64,000 nt of DNA from Vulcanisaeta souniana JCM 11219 (GTDB taxonomy: Archaea > Thermoproteota > Thermoprotei > Thermoproteales > Thermocladiaceae). The position numbers and the translations under genes are program-made. A model generated the notes under the pieces. It did no database searches and was not told where the DNA came from. It saw only the letters and a list, made by a program, of their open reading frames with translations. Within the stretch, counting starts at the first letter, position 1. Each line of letters starts with the position of its first letter. Positions 42,556 to 53,987 of this stretch are shown piece by piece. The stretch is taken from the NCBI RefSeq assembly GCF_026000775.1, contig NZ_AP026830.1:829056-893055 (forward strand), in the 5' to 3' direction.

Positions 42556-43479
42556 TCAGTAATAATACGTTAAGTAGTGGTTGTGCTCGTTAATGAATAA
42601 GCCCCTGGCATAGGCATTGCACGCATTCCTCAATGGGCACTTATCGCATTGCGGCTTATCCCTAATGCATATGGTCCTCCCAAGCCTCCACAGGAAATCA
42701 TCAATCGCTATTGGGTCCAACTTACCAATCCTAATCACGGCATCCCAGGCATCACGAACAGCCAGCCTAAGCTCAGTGTCAAGCTCCCTACTGAAGTGCA
42801 TGCTGCGTCTCATCAACTCGAGTACCCAATCCTCAAGCCTAACAATACCTAGCCTATAGGCGATTCTCGTTAGGTGATTATCAATTGGCAACTTCATTTC
42901 CTGTGGCCTAACCTTGAGTAGCCCACGTAATGCCAGGAACTTTATCAACAAGTAAGCCTTCTTTCTGACTGGGTCTTCATACGCAGCCATTAGCGACAGT
43001 CTGTCAATCAAATCCTCAACACCAGAGGCATTAAATAACCTAATGGTTGTGCCGTAGTTCCCGACCACATACGATCCAACATCCCTAAGCAGATAAGCCC
43101 TAACTCCATAATCCCACACAGGTCCGTAATCACTGACTAACCAATCCCTAACCACGGCTGGATCAAGCCTCCTCAAATTGGTAGGACTAAAGAAGGCACT
43201 GTCCCTATTGAACATTTCCATTCCCAGTCTCCAGAGCAAGTCTGAACCCGTGAATTCCTCACCATCAATGCGCCTAGTGAATTGCTTATCGTCAATGTTG
43301 GTTCTATGATCTATCGCTACCATAGCTAGGAAGTAATTATACGTAGTCTCAACATCCACATTCTTCGGCGGGTAAAACCTTGGATCAAAGACGTCGGAAC
43401 TATGTAAGTCCAGGGACGATAAGGTATTGGCTACCTCAATAACCCTGTCCAAACTCAACGTTGCCGGTATCCTAGCCAT
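42556..43479 (-). CDS. HhH-GPD-like protein with endonuclease III-type Fe-S loop
   Basis: 307 residues. The end carries CIRDKPQCDKCPLRNAC: C-x6-C-x2-C-x5-C, the [4Fe-4S] loop of Nth/MutY DNA glycosylases. Upstream, KLPIDNHLTRIAYRLGIVRL looks like a helix-hairpin-helix region, with Asp in PIDNH. The N-terminal half (DPRFYPPKNVDVETTYNYFL, then AMVAIDHRTN) is unlike standard Nth, so this is a divergent archaeal branch sometimes called 'iron-sulfur cluster loop' protein. Base excision is a guess; the catalytic Lys of Nth is not evident. Operon with DUF711 (42 bp). Confidence 0.7.
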   Translation of the reverse strand: MARIPATLSLDRVIEVANTLSSLDLHSSDVFDPRFYPPKNVDVETTYNYFLAMVAIDHRTNIDDKQFTRRIDGEEFTGSDLLWRLGMEMFNRDSAFFSPTNLRRLDPAVVRDWLVSDYGPVWDYGVRAYLLRDVGSYVVGNYGTTIRLFNASGVEDLIDRLSLMAAYEDPVRKKAYLLIKFLALRGLLKVRPQEMKLPIDNHLTRIAYRLGIVRLEDWVLELMRRSMHFSRELDTELRLAVRDAWDAVIRIGKLDPIAIDDFLWRLGRTICIRDKPQCDKCPLRNACNAYARGLFINEHNHYLTYYY

Positions 43480-43534
43480 AATTAACTAAACATATGCTGT
43501 GTTTATAATCCCTTTGCGATCAAAATGGGGAAAC

Positions 43535-43699
43535 TCAGTAGTACTTCTTGAACCCTAATTGCGGTGCTACCTCCCTGAAGCACCTTCTGCATAGGTAAAG
43601 TCCGTACTTCCTAATGACTGCCTCATGGGTACCACATCTTTGGCACTTAATTACTGCCCTCCCATACTTACGCTCCTTTGGTGGCCTTATCTTTCCCAT
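43535..43699 (-). CDS. rps14: 30S ribosomal protein S14 (uS14), short zinc form
   Basis: 54 residues, too short for many gene finders: [20 protein letters not shown] then [20 protein letters not shown] then [14 protein letters not shown]. The four Cys (CxxC ... CxxC) bind zinc and the N-terminal basic tail binds 16S rRNA, as in archaeal S14. Start ATG 43699, TAA/TGA end TGA at 43535. Stands alone here; not in a ribosomal-protein operon in this window. A vital housekeeping gene. Confidence 0.95.
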   Translation of the reverse strand: MGKIRPPKERKYGRAVIKCQRCGTHEAVIRKYGLYLCRRCFREVAPQLGFKKYY

Positions 43700-43780
43700 T
43701 CACGTAGTCGTGAGAAAACTGGTTAAAAAGTATTTTGTTCCTGGAAATATTAATAGGCAAGTAATGCATCCACTGAGATC

Positions 43781-44755
43781 ATGCCCACTGTAATAGTAAG
43801 CACAATCGAACTACCCGAGAAGGCCAAGGAATTACTTCGTGATTACGACGTGGTTCTCTACGAATTACCAAGACTGGGTAAGGAAGAACTGGCTAGCGCG
43901 CTGTCCAGGGCTGAAGTATTAATGTGTTGGTGCGGTAGGGAGTTCGATTTAACCAGAAGCATTAATTCCATGCCTAGGTTAAGGGTGATACAGACGTTCT
44001 CAGCAGGCGTTGATCACCTACCATTCCCAGTAATACCAAGTAATATTGAGGTCTACAGTAATGCAGGGGCCTACTCAGTGCCCGTGGCCGAACATGCGTG
44101 GGCAATGATACTGACACTGGCGAAGGGATTGCACAGGCCAGTACTTAATGCCAGGGAGTACCTAGGCAATGAAATAACTAGTCCGCGTAGGATCATTGAG
44201 TCAACATTGCTAGTGTTGGGAACCGGTGGTATTGGTCTAGAAATCGCCAGGATTGGTAAGGAGGGGTTCAGGACGCACAACATTGGTATTAACAGGAGCG
44301 GTAGACCAACCGAGTACTTTGATGAGGTTTATCCAACGAATCAATTACTCGACGCACTGCCAAGGGCTGACATAGTGGCGATAGCACTACCACTAAATAA
44401 GTACACCAAGGCCCTGGTCAGTGAGAAGGAACTTAAGGCGTTGAAGCACGGCGCGATAGTGGTGAACGTTGGTCGTGGCGATGTGGTTAAAGAGGAAGAT
44501 CTATACAAGGTTCTTAAGGAGAGACAAGACATTAGGTTTGGCACGGATGTGTGGTGGATGCATGATGGACATGAGGAGATACCACCAATGACACCATTAA
44601 CAACACTACCTAACTTCCTGGGCACACCACACATAGCCGGCGGAGCTCAAAGGGAGATAGCCGAGTATGCGATGATTAGGGCTGTGGAAAATGTCATTAG
44701 GTACCTCAGGGGAGAAACACCTATGAATAAAGTCAGTATAAGTGACTATGTTTAG
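43781..44755 (+). CDS. D-isomer-specific 2-hydroxyacid dehydrogenase
   Basis: 324 residues. LLVLGTGGIGLEIARIGKEG is the GxGxxG Rossmann motif; the substrate Arg lies in NVGRGDVVKEEDL, the Asp/Glu in GTDVWW and the catalytic His in GTPHIAGGAQREIAEYA. VIQTFSAGVDHLPF marks the N-terminal substrate domain. Family members reduce 2-keto acids (glyoxylate, hydroxypyruvate, 3-phosphohydroxypyruvate) with NAD(P)H; the DVWW motif and length favour a glyoxylate/hydroxypyruvate-type reductase, but the substrate is not settled. Confidence 0.9.
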   Translation: MPTVIVSTIELPEKAKELLRDYDVVLYELPRLGKEELASALSRAEVLMCWCGREFDLTRSINSMPRLRVIQTFSAGVDHLPFPVIPSNIEVYSNAGAYSVPVAEHAWAMILTLAKGLHRPVLNAREYLGNEITSPRRIIESTLLVLGTGGIGLEIARIGKEGFRTHNIGINRSGRPTEYFDEVYPTNQLLDALPRADIVAIALPLNKYTKALVSEKELKALKHGAIVVNVGRGDVVKEEDLYKVLKERQDIRFGTDVWWMHDGHEEIPPMTPLTTLPNFLGTPHIAGGAQREIAEYAMIRAVENVIRYLRGETPMNKVSISDYV

Positions 44756-44854
44756 GCATTGTTACGAATTAACGATTACTCAGTTTATTTAGAATTTCTA
44801 ATTATACCCGCTATTAATCATAGTGTATAATTCAATAAAGTCTCACCGCAGTAA

Positions 44855-45115
44855 TTATTCCTCCCAATATTCACTACCATAACCAACCACGACACCTAGA
44901 TAATCATAAATAAATCCCCTCCTTACAGCCTCCTCGTAAATCCTCCAGATACGTTTTGTGGAAACGAGGCCTACATAGAAGCCCTCCTTCCTTAGTTCCT
45001 CACGTACCTTGTCAGGGAAGTCTATTGGCTTTATGATTGATTCACGGGAGAATACCCTAAGCATCGCGTTTAGTATGTCGTTATTGTGTGGATATGGTTT
45101 CTTCCTAGCCATCAT
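44855..45115 (-). CDS. Small helix-turn-helix-like protein
   Basis: 86 residues. ESIIKPIDFPDKVREELRKE, GFYVGLVSTKRIWRIYEEAV and a C-terminal YLGVVVGYGSEYW. The predicted helix-turn-helix with a beta wing is like small crenarchaeal regulators. Basic N-terminus (MARKKPYPHNND). No homologue named with confidence. Probably co-transcribed with the membrane gene 15 bp downstream on the same strand. Confidence 0.55.
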   Translation of the reverse strand: MMARKKPYPHNNDILNAMLRVFSRESIIKPIDFPDKVREELRKEGFYVGLVSTKRIWRIYEEAVRRGFIYDYLGVVVGYGSEYWEE

Positions 45116-45130
45116 TTACCACCGACTTCA

Positions 45131-46537
45131 TTAATATTCTTGAATTAATAATTTCCTGTAAAATTCGTGGTCATAGACGATGTAATAAATAAACAACGGC
45201 AGGTAGATTATTGATGCTATGTTTACGTAATTAATTGATGATTCCGTAAATGATCCATTACGCTCATTAACTAATCTTATCGCTGTTCTATTGGCCATGA
45301 ACGATACATTTACGTATTTCATCCTATAGTTAGTTATGAAGTAATTGCTGTAGGTATTAACTATAGCCGCTATGGTTATGTTTATTGGGAATACATAGTC
45401 ATAATTACTGAGCATGCAGTTGAGTAGGAAGCCATTCGGTACCGGTATGTGGTCACCTGCCGATAATGCGGGTATGTACGTCCACGAAACCTCGCCCGCC
45501 TTAATAACAGTCCTCACTGCCGTGCCCTGGTAAGTAACCTGCGACTCAGAACTAAGTGGGTTTGGTGGTATTGGCGGCATTTCGTACGGTATAGAGTATA
45601 CGGTCTTACTCGTGCTCGCGGGTGCCACGGTTATTAAATCTAAACAGGAATTAATACCAATAATCACCTTGATGTAGTAGGGTGGGAAAGCTACCATGAC
45701 GTAACCAAGTATGAATATGGAGTTGGGTACATATGTTTGATTAGTAATGCCAATATCCACCAATGAATAATTGAGTAATGCCATGTACTCCATGGGGTGC
45801 TTACCGCTAATGATTAGGCTGGTCACGGGGTCTAACCCACTATATTGTGGGTTTAATGACGTGGATAATAGTGACGATAAAGTCACCAGGGTTAATAATG
45901 ATAGCGCTATTGACCAGGCAATTATCCTTATTGCGTGCATCCTCGTAAAGCTAATGGATTTATTATCTCCCATGTTTATGTTTGGCATGAGCCAGGCAAT
46001 GAGGAGTAGTATGTATGATATCATTATTATGAGAACACCAACAATGGCTACGTACAGTACCGCGCCAATCAGTAGCGCAATACCTGAATACTTATGTAGT
46101 CTACTCAACCCATTAATCGCGTAGTATAGGTAGTACGAGAACGTGATCATTAACGGCCACACTGCGAATATTAATGCGTATACCAATGCTGCCTGATTAA
46201 ATGGGTACCTAAGCCATAATGGCGTGCTTGGCGATAAGTACATAATCACAGAGTACGAACTCGCAGTAACCTTAATAACGCCATAAAGCCCGAATATTAC
46301 CGCTGCCGCTATATAATTAAATGCAATAATGACAATAATGATTATTAATGCAATTTTGGCATTGATAAAACGGCCCATTAATCCAAGCCCCCTGAAAAGA
46401 TATAGCAACGTTACTAAACCAAGCACTGTGAATACTTCGTGGCCTATGAATTTAATTGAGCCGATTATCAGTAGAATTGAGGATAAGGCACCAAGTAACC
46501 TTGTATTAGTAATTGATTGAGATCGCCCATCACTCAT
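45131..46537 (-). CDS. Multi-pass membrane protein with large C-terminal ectodomain
   Basis: 468 residues. About seven TM helices in the first 240 residues, followed by a ~200-residue ectodomain (TYVPNSIFILGYVMVAFPPY ... NITIAAIVNTY) with several N-x-S/T sites, and a final TM (IASIIYLPLFIYYIVYDHEF). One Cys pair (NSCLD, LNCMLSN) could form a disulfide outside. No family recognised. Adjacent upstream genes on the same strand: 46577 (different function). Confidence 0.6.
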   Translation of the reverse strand: MSDGRSQSITNTRLLGALSSILLIIGSIKFIGHEVFTVLGLVTLLYLFRGLGLMGRFINAKIALIIIIVIIAFNYIAAAVIFGLYGVIKVTASSYSVIMYLSPSTPLWLRYPFNQAALVYALIFAVWPLMITFSYYLYYAINGLSRLHKYSGIALLIGAVLYVAIVGVLIIMISYILLLIAWLMPNINMGDNKSISFTRMHAIRIIAWSIALSLLTLVTLSSLLSTSLNPQYSGLDPVTSLIISGKHPMEYMALLNYSLVDIGITNQTYVPNSIFILGYVMVAFPPYYIKVIIGINSCLDLITVAPASTSKTVYSIPYEMPPIPPNPLSSESQVTYQGTAVRTVIKAGEVSWTYIPALSAGDHIPVPNGFLLNCMLSNYDYVFPINITIAAIVNTYSNYFITNYRMKYVNVSFMANRTAIRLVNERNGSFTESSINYVNIASIIYLPLFIYYIVYDHEFYRKLLIQEY

Positions 46538-46576
46538 TACTAATATGTAGCACTAAATCATTTATTCCCTACTCCA

Positions 46577-47824
46577 TTATAGTTTATCCTGCTCATAATC
46601 CCTGAGAAGGAATACCCTCGCCAACTCCTTGCCGAGGTACATGGCATGTGAGTAAATAGTGAAGTGATTACTGTTCTTAAACGTATTATACGCCTCCTCA
46701 AGGGAGTGGAATGAGAACCTCCTATGCAACTCATTAGTAATGGGTAACCTATGTTCAACAATTACTGAGTCACCCTCCCTCATTACCAAGAAGTTGCCCC
46801 TTGGGTCCTCAACGAACTCACTAAGCACATTGGCATTCCTCCTCACGAACTCCTCAGCCCTACCCAGGTCTTTGGTGTATATCCTGGCCGATAATGGCAT
46901 CACCGCCATGGAACCCACACTGTACCAAGCATTGAATTCCCTATTCAGGGTCTCGACCACCCTCTTCGCAAGTGACCACCACCTATACAACTGCCTGCAC
47001 CAGTCATTGAGCACGTCAATACTCCTTAAATAAACCAGTTGATTGTAATAATCACCGCTTATGATCCCCTGAATCAAGTAATCACCACCGTAATAAACAG
47101 CGCTCGTTGAGTGAGGGTTAACCCTCAACTCATTGATTATTGCATTAATAGCCTCGGCAAGTGGTTCAAAGCCCTTAAGCCCAGTCTCACTGAGTCTCCT
47201 GAATGGATGCGGTTTACCTGTGGAGTCTATAACCACCAACGGCGTTATAAACTCCCTGTAATCACCCTTATCAAAGCCGTAATTCAAAACCAAATCAACA
47301 AGCTTAACCCAGGACCTGTAGGTGTCCTTCTCATATATGAACCCACCGACTAATGGTATAACCCAGCCGCCACCATACTCGTGCTCGTTAAACTCGACGT
47401 TAATTAATGGCCTGACAGGCCTACGTCCAGGCCTGTAATTTTCATGGATAGCCCTTACCAAGGCATTGATATCACGTGATTTAAACGCCTCCCTTAGGTC
47501 TATTATCCTCACCGTAGACTTAATTTTGTCAACTATATCCCTATCTATGAGTATTATGTTGAGTCTTTCATTTTTAAAGAATTGAATAAGTATATCACCA
47601 ACACCATTATAATCAATGCCATACACCACCAGTGTGTCGATCCAGTTCATCTTACCCAGTGTACTAATCATATAGTTAATGCCTACTGATGTATATAGGT
47701 TACCGATTATACCCACTAGCCTTGCTGAGCTTCCCAGCATCCCCTTAATCTGGTTAATACTACTCCATAGAGTCACAAGAGCTATGTTGGAGTCCTCATT
47801 AATCACCTCATAATTGAATTTCAC
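46577..47824 (-). CDS. Thymidylate-synthase-like / DUF4346-type protein
   Basis: 415 residues. The first ~130 (LVGIIGNLYTSVGINYMIST, then WIDTLVVYGIDYNGVGDILI) resemble the DUF4346 / MtrA-like segment found before thymidylate synthase folds in archaea; the middle YRSWVKLVDLVLNYG matches the start of a ThyA-like domain; later AEAINAIINELR... YVSGDYYNQLVYLRS follows. The usual catalytic PCH motif of ThyA is not visible (the only central Cys is NDWCRQLYRWW, which could serve). So dTMP synthesis is possible but not shown. Confidence 0.55.
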   Translation of the reverse strand: MKFNYEVINEDSNIALVTLWSSINQIKGMLGSSARLVGIIGNLYTSVGINYMISTLGKMNWIDTLVVYGIDYNGVGDILIQFFKNERLNIILIDRDIVDKIKSTVRIIDLREAFKSRDINALVRAIHENYRPGRRPVRPLINVEFNEHEYGGGWVIPLVGGFIYEKDTYRSWVKLVDLVLNYGFDKGDYREFITPLVVIDSTGKPHPFRRLSETGLKGFEPLAEAINAIINELRVNPHSTSAVYYGGDYLIQGIISGDYYNQLVYLRSIDVLNDWCRQLYRWWSLAKRVVETLNREFNAWYSVGSMAVMPLSARIYTKDLGRAEEFVRRNANVLSEFVEDPRGNFLVMREGDSVIVEHRLPITNELHRRFSFHSLEEAYNTFKNSNHFTIYSHAMYLGKELARVFLLRDYEQDKL

Positions 47825-47870
47825 GACGGCACAGAGCGCATTAGTGGGTTATAATTCTTAGCCGCATTAA

Positions 47871-48500
47871 TTAAATGATGCTTAGTATGTATGGTATTAC
47901 CAACGCAATCGATATGGCGAACGCGAGGGCCCATACTCTAGTGTCTCTCCTGAATACCCTAAAGCCATCAAGCATCATGCCAGGTAGGGCAAGTGGTATT
48001 AAGTTGAAGAAGCCAAGCCACGCATTTGTGGCGTAAACTAGGTAAGCATAGGAGAATAATGAGCTCGGTAACACCAACCAAAGCGCTAGGAATACAACCG
48101 CAAATACCATATTGGTTGCAGGACCAGCTAGGGCTATCTTTAACTCATCTCTTTGCGATGGATAGCCCCACACCTTGGGTCCAATTACAGTGGCGCCGGG
48201 TAGCGCTATAATGAAGTGGAAGAAAGATGTTGCCAGAGCAAGCAGGAGCCCAACCCACCAAGCCTTGAAATAGGCTATGTAACCCAATCTCCGGGCTGCC
48301 TCCCTATGCATTAGTTCATGCGCAAGGAAGCCAGTTAGTACTGCTATAAATGTGGCTATCAACCCGCCCAGGCTCGTTAATGTACCAAAAAGTAAGGCGA
48401 ACGCTATGGTCATGGCAATGAGAGCTATAACAATATCCCTAATCTCATGCCTATACTTAAACGGTACTCCGTAACCACTACCCCAATAATTGTGGCTCAT
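47871..48500 (-). CDS. Site-2 protease family (M50) metalloprotease
   Basis: 209 residues, six TM. LAHELMHREAARRLGY carries the HExxH zinc motif in TM2; the third ligand Asp is in GMMLDGFRVFRRDT after FFNLIPLALPG; GPATNMVFAV is the conserved motif between. Short loops and no PDZ domain, so a compact archaeal S2P. Cleaves TM or membrane-anchored substrates in signalling. Separate from the pyr operon by 25 bp on the same strand. Confidence 0.88.
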   Translation of the reverse strand: MSHNYWGSGYGVPFKYRHEIRDIVIALIAMTIAFALLFGTLTSLGGLIATFIAVLTGFLAHELMHREAARRLGYIAYFKAWWVGLLLALATSFFHFIIALPGATVIGPKVWGYPSQRDELKIALAGPATNMVFAVVFLALWLVLPSSLFSYAYLVYATNAWLGFFNLIPLALPGMMLDGFRVFRRDTRVWALAFAISIALVIPYILSII

Positions 48501-48524
48501 TGAGCCACAAACAAAGTTATTTTA

Positions 48525-49487
48525 TTAATGTCTTTCGCCCACCTCCATAGACAATTCCCTAAACAATCTACCAAATGCAAAAGGGCCTTCAAAACCGAAT
48601 GCCGTAACCACACCAACTAGGTTGGCGCCATTTCTCATTAAATCAAGGATCTGCCAACCATACATAACACCGCCAAGCCCAATTATTAAATCACCAAACC
48701 CCCACTTCCTCGCCTTACTGATCAATGCCTTAACCAGTGGGTATATTGGATAACCGCTTAATCCGCCGTAGCCCACGGATATCCTGGACTCCCTAATAGG
48801 CAGTGTATTGGCTATTGTTAATCCATAACCACGTTTATTAGCAATGTCCACAATCCACCTATAGAAATCCATGTCGGCACCCAGGGGTAGTTTAACAAAT
48901 AGTGCCTTTGGAAAGTACTCAATAAGCCGAAGCAAATCACCTAGGTATTTCCTATCGGTTAACCATGATCCATGGTATGTTGGGCTACTTATGTTAAGCT
49001 CTACTGCATCAATGTCATAAACCCTAATTCTATCAAGCATGTATAGGAACTCACCTATTGAGAAACCAGCGAGGCTCACTATGACGTATACACCGAGCTT
49101 TCGCGCCTCCTTAACCAATCCTGGTAATCTGACCAAGAAGTCAAGGAATCCCCTGGACGGTAATCCCATGGCGTTAACCATCGCCTTTAAACCAGGATAC
49201 TTAATAATGCGCGGCTTTGGATTACCAGTACGTGGTTTGAGCGTTACTGAACCAATTGTTATGAAGCCAATCCCGGTCCTCACTATTCGCGGTGTTAGGA
49301 AGCCATCCTTATCAATACCTGCACCAAGCCCTATTGGATTCTTGATTAATCTGCCATTTATTTCAATGGGCATATCAATCCCGTAATTACGATAATTAAT
49401 AACACCACTCTTAATAAGTATGTGGGACGTTTCATAGGTAAACTCGGGAGGTAGGTAATTAAGTAGTTTAAGTACTCGTTGTACCAC
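48525..49487 (-). CDS. pyrD: Dihydroorotate dehydrogenase
   Basis: 320 residues, GTG start. FMN-binding and core motifs: IGLGAGIDKDGFLTPRIVRT (class 2-like), SVTLKPRTGNPKPRIIKYPG, NISSPTYHGS (substrate Asn/Ser), VKLPLGADMDFY (Lys), and IGLGGVMYGWQILD. Class 2 (membrane-associated) enzymes use quinone. Step 4 of pyrimidine synthesis. Overlaps pyrE by 20 bp, at the end of the pyrB-pyrI-pyrE-pyrD operon read right to left. Confidence 0.93.
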   Translation of the reverse strand: MVQRVLKLLNYLPPEFTYETSHILIKSGVINYRNYGIDMPIEINGRLIKNPIGLGAGIDKDGFLTPRIVRTGIGFITIGSVTLKPRTGNPKPRIIKYPGLKAMVNAMGLPSRGFLDFLVRLPGLVKEARKLGVYVIVSLAGFSIGEFLYMLDRIRVYDIDAVELNISSPTYHGSWLTDRKYLGDLLRLIEYFPKALFVKLPLGADMDFYRWIVDIANKRGYGLTIANTLPIRESRISVGYGGLSGYPIYPLVKALISKARKWGFGDLIIGLGGVMYGWQILDLMRNGANLVGVVTAFGFEGPFAFGRLFRELSMEVGERH

Positions 49488-50079
49488 GCATCTTCACCAG
49501 GTAATCAATTATGGAGTTCCGTAAATCATCACTTATTAATCCGCGGTTGACTAAGAAATCAATGACCTCAGTAACCCTAGCCAGGGAAACCACGTTAATG
49601 CCCTCCCTCCTTATGGCCTCAAGCCCGCCCTGCTCTCTGTCAATAAACACAGCGGCCGCAATGACATCACCACCCTGCCCCCTAATCGCCTTAATAGCCC
49701 TTATTATTGAGCTACCCGTAGTGACCACATCATCAATCACAACAACCCTCATACCCTGCCTCAAATCACCCTCCACAAGCTTGGCGGTGCCGTGTTCCTT
49801 AGTCTCCTTCCTAACGTATACAAGCCCCTTGTTGAGTTCATAGGCTATCATTGAGGCCCACGGAATGCTCGCCGTCTCTATACCTGCAATAATATCGGTA
49901 TTGAGCCCCGATAGCGCTTCCGCCATGGACTTAACCATACGCTTGTAAACGCTTGGGTATGTTATCGCAAGCCTTAGGTCGATGTAGAACGGGCTCTCAA
50001 TACCACTGGTTAACCTAAACCTACCAAACCTAATTGCGCCAATTCCATAAAGATCAAGTATTAAACCTTCATCAAGCAT
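49468..50079 (-). CDS. pyrE: Orotate phosphoribosyltransferase
   Basis: 203 residues from ATG 50079, which follows the pyrI stop by 4 bp; a longer frame begins at 50109 inside pyrI. RVVVIDDVVTTGSSIIRAIK is the PRPP-binding motif and GTAKLVEGD the flexible loop area; FGRFRLTSGIESPFYIDLRL opens the fold. Converts orotate + PRPP to OMP. No fused OMP decarboxylase; pyrF is not in this window. Tight spacing implies operon co-expression. Confidence 0.93.
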   Translation of the reverse strand: MLDEGLILDLYGIGAIRFGRFRLTSGIESPFYIDLRLAITYPSVYKRMVKSMAEALSGLNTDIIAGIETASIPWASMIAYELNKGLVYVRKETKEHGTAKLVEGDLRQGMRVVVIDDVVTTGSSIIRAIKAIRGQGGDVIAAAVFIDREQGGLEAIRREGINVVSLARVTEVIDFLVNRGLISDDLRNSIIDYLVKMRGTTST

Positions 50080-50083
50080 GGCG

Positions 50084-51540
<1,457 letters not shown>

Positions 51541-53832
51541 TCAGGAATTCAACATCCCAATAGTGTACTTACCACCATGTGTAACCCTAATAACGTTACT
51601 TGATATCATCTCGTACTCACAACCATCGCAATGAATCTCCTTGGGAATTACTGGCGAGTCAATTAATAATTCGTATTGCCCGTCGCCAATGGGTTTGCCT
51701 AAGCCTTCGTAGTTGATCACGAGTTCCTTATTTCTCATTAATACGCTTATGTTCTTTACTAACCCATGTATTGTTAATACGTTTCTTGCCGTAACTCCAC
51801 GCCTTAGTAAATCCATTGGCATGCCCCTGAGCAGTATCGGTGTTTCGAATGAGTCATTTACTACTAGGTCCCTGATGAGCATTATGAAGTCTGCCGCAGC
51901 CCAACCATGGGGCGCATCACCTTGCCCACCCCTCCCGGTTATTATTGATATTCCCTCGGCCCAGCCATAGGTCGGCGATGCATGATTGACGATCCACGTT
52001 AGATACCTGTTGACCCGCTCCCTATCACCGAGTATCGCCCAGGAATGCGCTAGGTTCATTGTTAGGTAACTACCGTAAGTACCCCATTGATGCGTATTTA
52101 CTATCCCACCATTCAACCCGTACAATTCCTCTGCAACCTCAAGTGTCCTCCTGACCAATGGATTATCGAGTGGTAACGCCATTGTCGGCCATACAACCGC
52201 TATAACCCTAGTCATTGCAGAATCAGCAAACCTCTCCGGCGCCGGCACTATGTAGTCAATGCCGAGTCTTGACCTGACCGTGTTTATTGAGTTAATTAAG
52301 GCATCCGTGAACTCCCTACGTAATCCCTCAACCCACCCATAATCTTCATGATTAACCTCCTTAAGTACCTTGCCCAATTCCCTCAATCCGGCTATGGCCC
52401 ACACGTCGTCCCAGTAATGATGGTCCATGGGCCCTGTATCCTCGGCAGACCAGGACGGCGGTAATAAACCCCTTATTGACTCATCACCCGCCACCTCCCT
52501 ATTCGTCTCCAACCACTCAATACCACGCCTAATCACTGGGTACCACTTCCTTAATGCATCGTGATCCCTCGTCAACTGCACGTACTTGCTCACGGCCCAT
52601 AGGACCTGCCCGTTGGCGTCGTACTCCCTTACATCAAAATCCACAGCCTTAAAATAACCACTGAGGTCAACCCTCCTCAGTAATTCCTCAATGACTGCCT
52701 TACCCATGTCAATTAGGTTAAGCATTGTGAGGGCTGTGGCCATGTACGATCCATCCCTTATCCAGAAGAGGTGGTAGATCAACGGGCCCGGCGTTATTTT
52801 ACCGCCATCCCACAACATCACTAAGTTTGCCATTGATTGACGAACAATATCACCAATGGAACTGTCGCTCACCAATATCGAGAACCCCGCATCATTTACG
52901 GCGTCCCAGTTCCTTAGTTCGGCATTTACATCGCTGTCACTCACCGACTTAATCAACAACCTATTATGCGATGTATTCCTTAATGGATCCAGCGGCGCCC
53001 TAACCCTTAACCTCCACTCATTATCTCCATTAATTATGGCGTTAAAACCGAGGGCTGCATGGGCCCAACCAAGTTCATCAACGACGTAAAGCTCACTGTT
53101 AAGTCTACCCAGGGAGGCATCCTCACTGGCGTCCCTACTTACACCATAAGAACCAAACTGCGTTGGTTCCCTATCCGTGGTCAACGCAAGTTCATCATTC
53201 ACAGTAATGAACCAACCATCACCCTCAATACCCGCCCTATTAACCTCAACAAAATGATCCACATTATATGGCCTCGTCACCAGGTACACCACGTAATTAC
53301 CCGGCAAACCCGTTAATCTAAAGTCCACAAGCAATACATCAACGCCTGACCTATTGGCAACCATGGACCTAGCGGTAAACCTTACAGGACCAAGATCCCA
53401 CTCATTAACTATCACTGGGTAACCAGGTCTCTCTAGGTATTGCCTAAATGAACCATGCGAACCAGGTGTGTACAACCTGGAACCATCGTAAATCCATGCC
53501 TCAAATGCAATGTTTCTACGAACCGCAAAGAGCATTGATGGGTCTATCATAGCCTCATTCACGCCCTGAACAGTACCAATCATTCCCCAATCCTTAAAGT
53601 GAATGTTCCTAAACGGCATCAATTGTGCAGGTTCAAAACCCTTACCGACAGGCTCCAACTGCTGCCTTAACCACCTAGGCCAGGCCCAATTGGGTCTCCT
53701 GTAGTATAGGCCCATTATGAACATGGAACTGCCGAAACTATTCAGGGCGGTCTTAACGAATTCATCGACATCCCTACCCCACATTACAGCTGCGTACTCA
53801 AATCGTTTACTAACGTGACTCATCAAGCTCAT
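51541..53832 (-). CDS. Glucoamylase-like (alpha/alpha)6 glycoside hydrolase
   Basis: 763 residues. The C-terminal two-thirds look like an (alpha/alpha)6 barrel of the glucoamylase/trehalase kind: HLFWIRDGSYMATALTMLNL, DANGQVLWAVSKYVQLT, SAEDTGPMDHHYWDDVWAIA (acidic Glu/Asp cluster), and GWAEGISIITGRGGQGDAPH followed by GWAAADFIMLI near the end, where GH15 enzymes carry the general base. N-terminal ~300 residues are beta-rich (a super-sandwich). A Trp-rich QEFRP-type surface is absent, so the exact CAZy family is uncertain. No signal peptide, so an intracellular glucan or oligosaccharide hydrolase. Confidence 0.65.
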   Translation of the reverse strand: MSLMSHVSKRFEYAAVMWGRDVDEFVKTALNSFGSSMFIMGLYYRRPNWAWPRWLRQQLEPVGKGFEPAQLMPFRNIHFKDWGMIGTVQGVNEAMIDPSMLFAVRRNIAFEAWIYDGSRLYTPGSHGSFRQYLERPGYPVIVNEWDLGPVRFTARSMVANRSGVDVLLVDFRLTGLPGNYVVYLVTRPYNVDHFVEVNRAGIEGDGWFITVNDELALTTDREPTQFGSYGVSRDASEDASLGRLNSELYVVDELGWAHAALGFNAIINGDNEWRLRVRAPLDPLRNTSHNRLLIKSVSDSDVNAELRNWDAVNDAGFSILVSDSSIGDIVRQSMANLVMLWDGGKITPGPLIYHLFWIRDGSYMATALTMLNLIDMGKAVIEELLRRVDLSGYFKAVDFDVREYDANGQVLWAVSKYVQLTRDHDALRKWYPVIRRGIEWLETNREVAGDESIRGLLPPSWSAEDTGPMDHHYWDDVWAIAGLRELGKVLKEVNHEDYGWVEGLRREFTDALINSINTVRSRLGIDYIVPAPERFADSAMTRVIAVVWPTMALPLDNPLVRRTLEVAEELYGLNGGIVNTHQWGTYGSYLTMNLAHSWAILGDRERVNRYLTWIVNHASPTYGWAEGISIITGRGGQGDAPHGWAAADFIMLIRDLVVNDSFETPILLRGMPMDLLRRGVTARNVLTIHGLVKNISVLMRNKELVINYEGLGKPIGDGQYELLIDSPVIPKEIHCDGCEYEMISSNVIRVTHGGKYTIGMLNS

Positions 53833-53987
53833 AATGCATTAATAGAGTATTTTAATAAATCCCCAATCAATGCCCCTAAATATTATGACTCAATATAATT
53901 ATACCCATTACTATAGTTAAACTGGTTATACTTAACCTATTGGAAAAATTTATTTTTATTTAAACAATCCAAGGCTACTGTAGGGAC

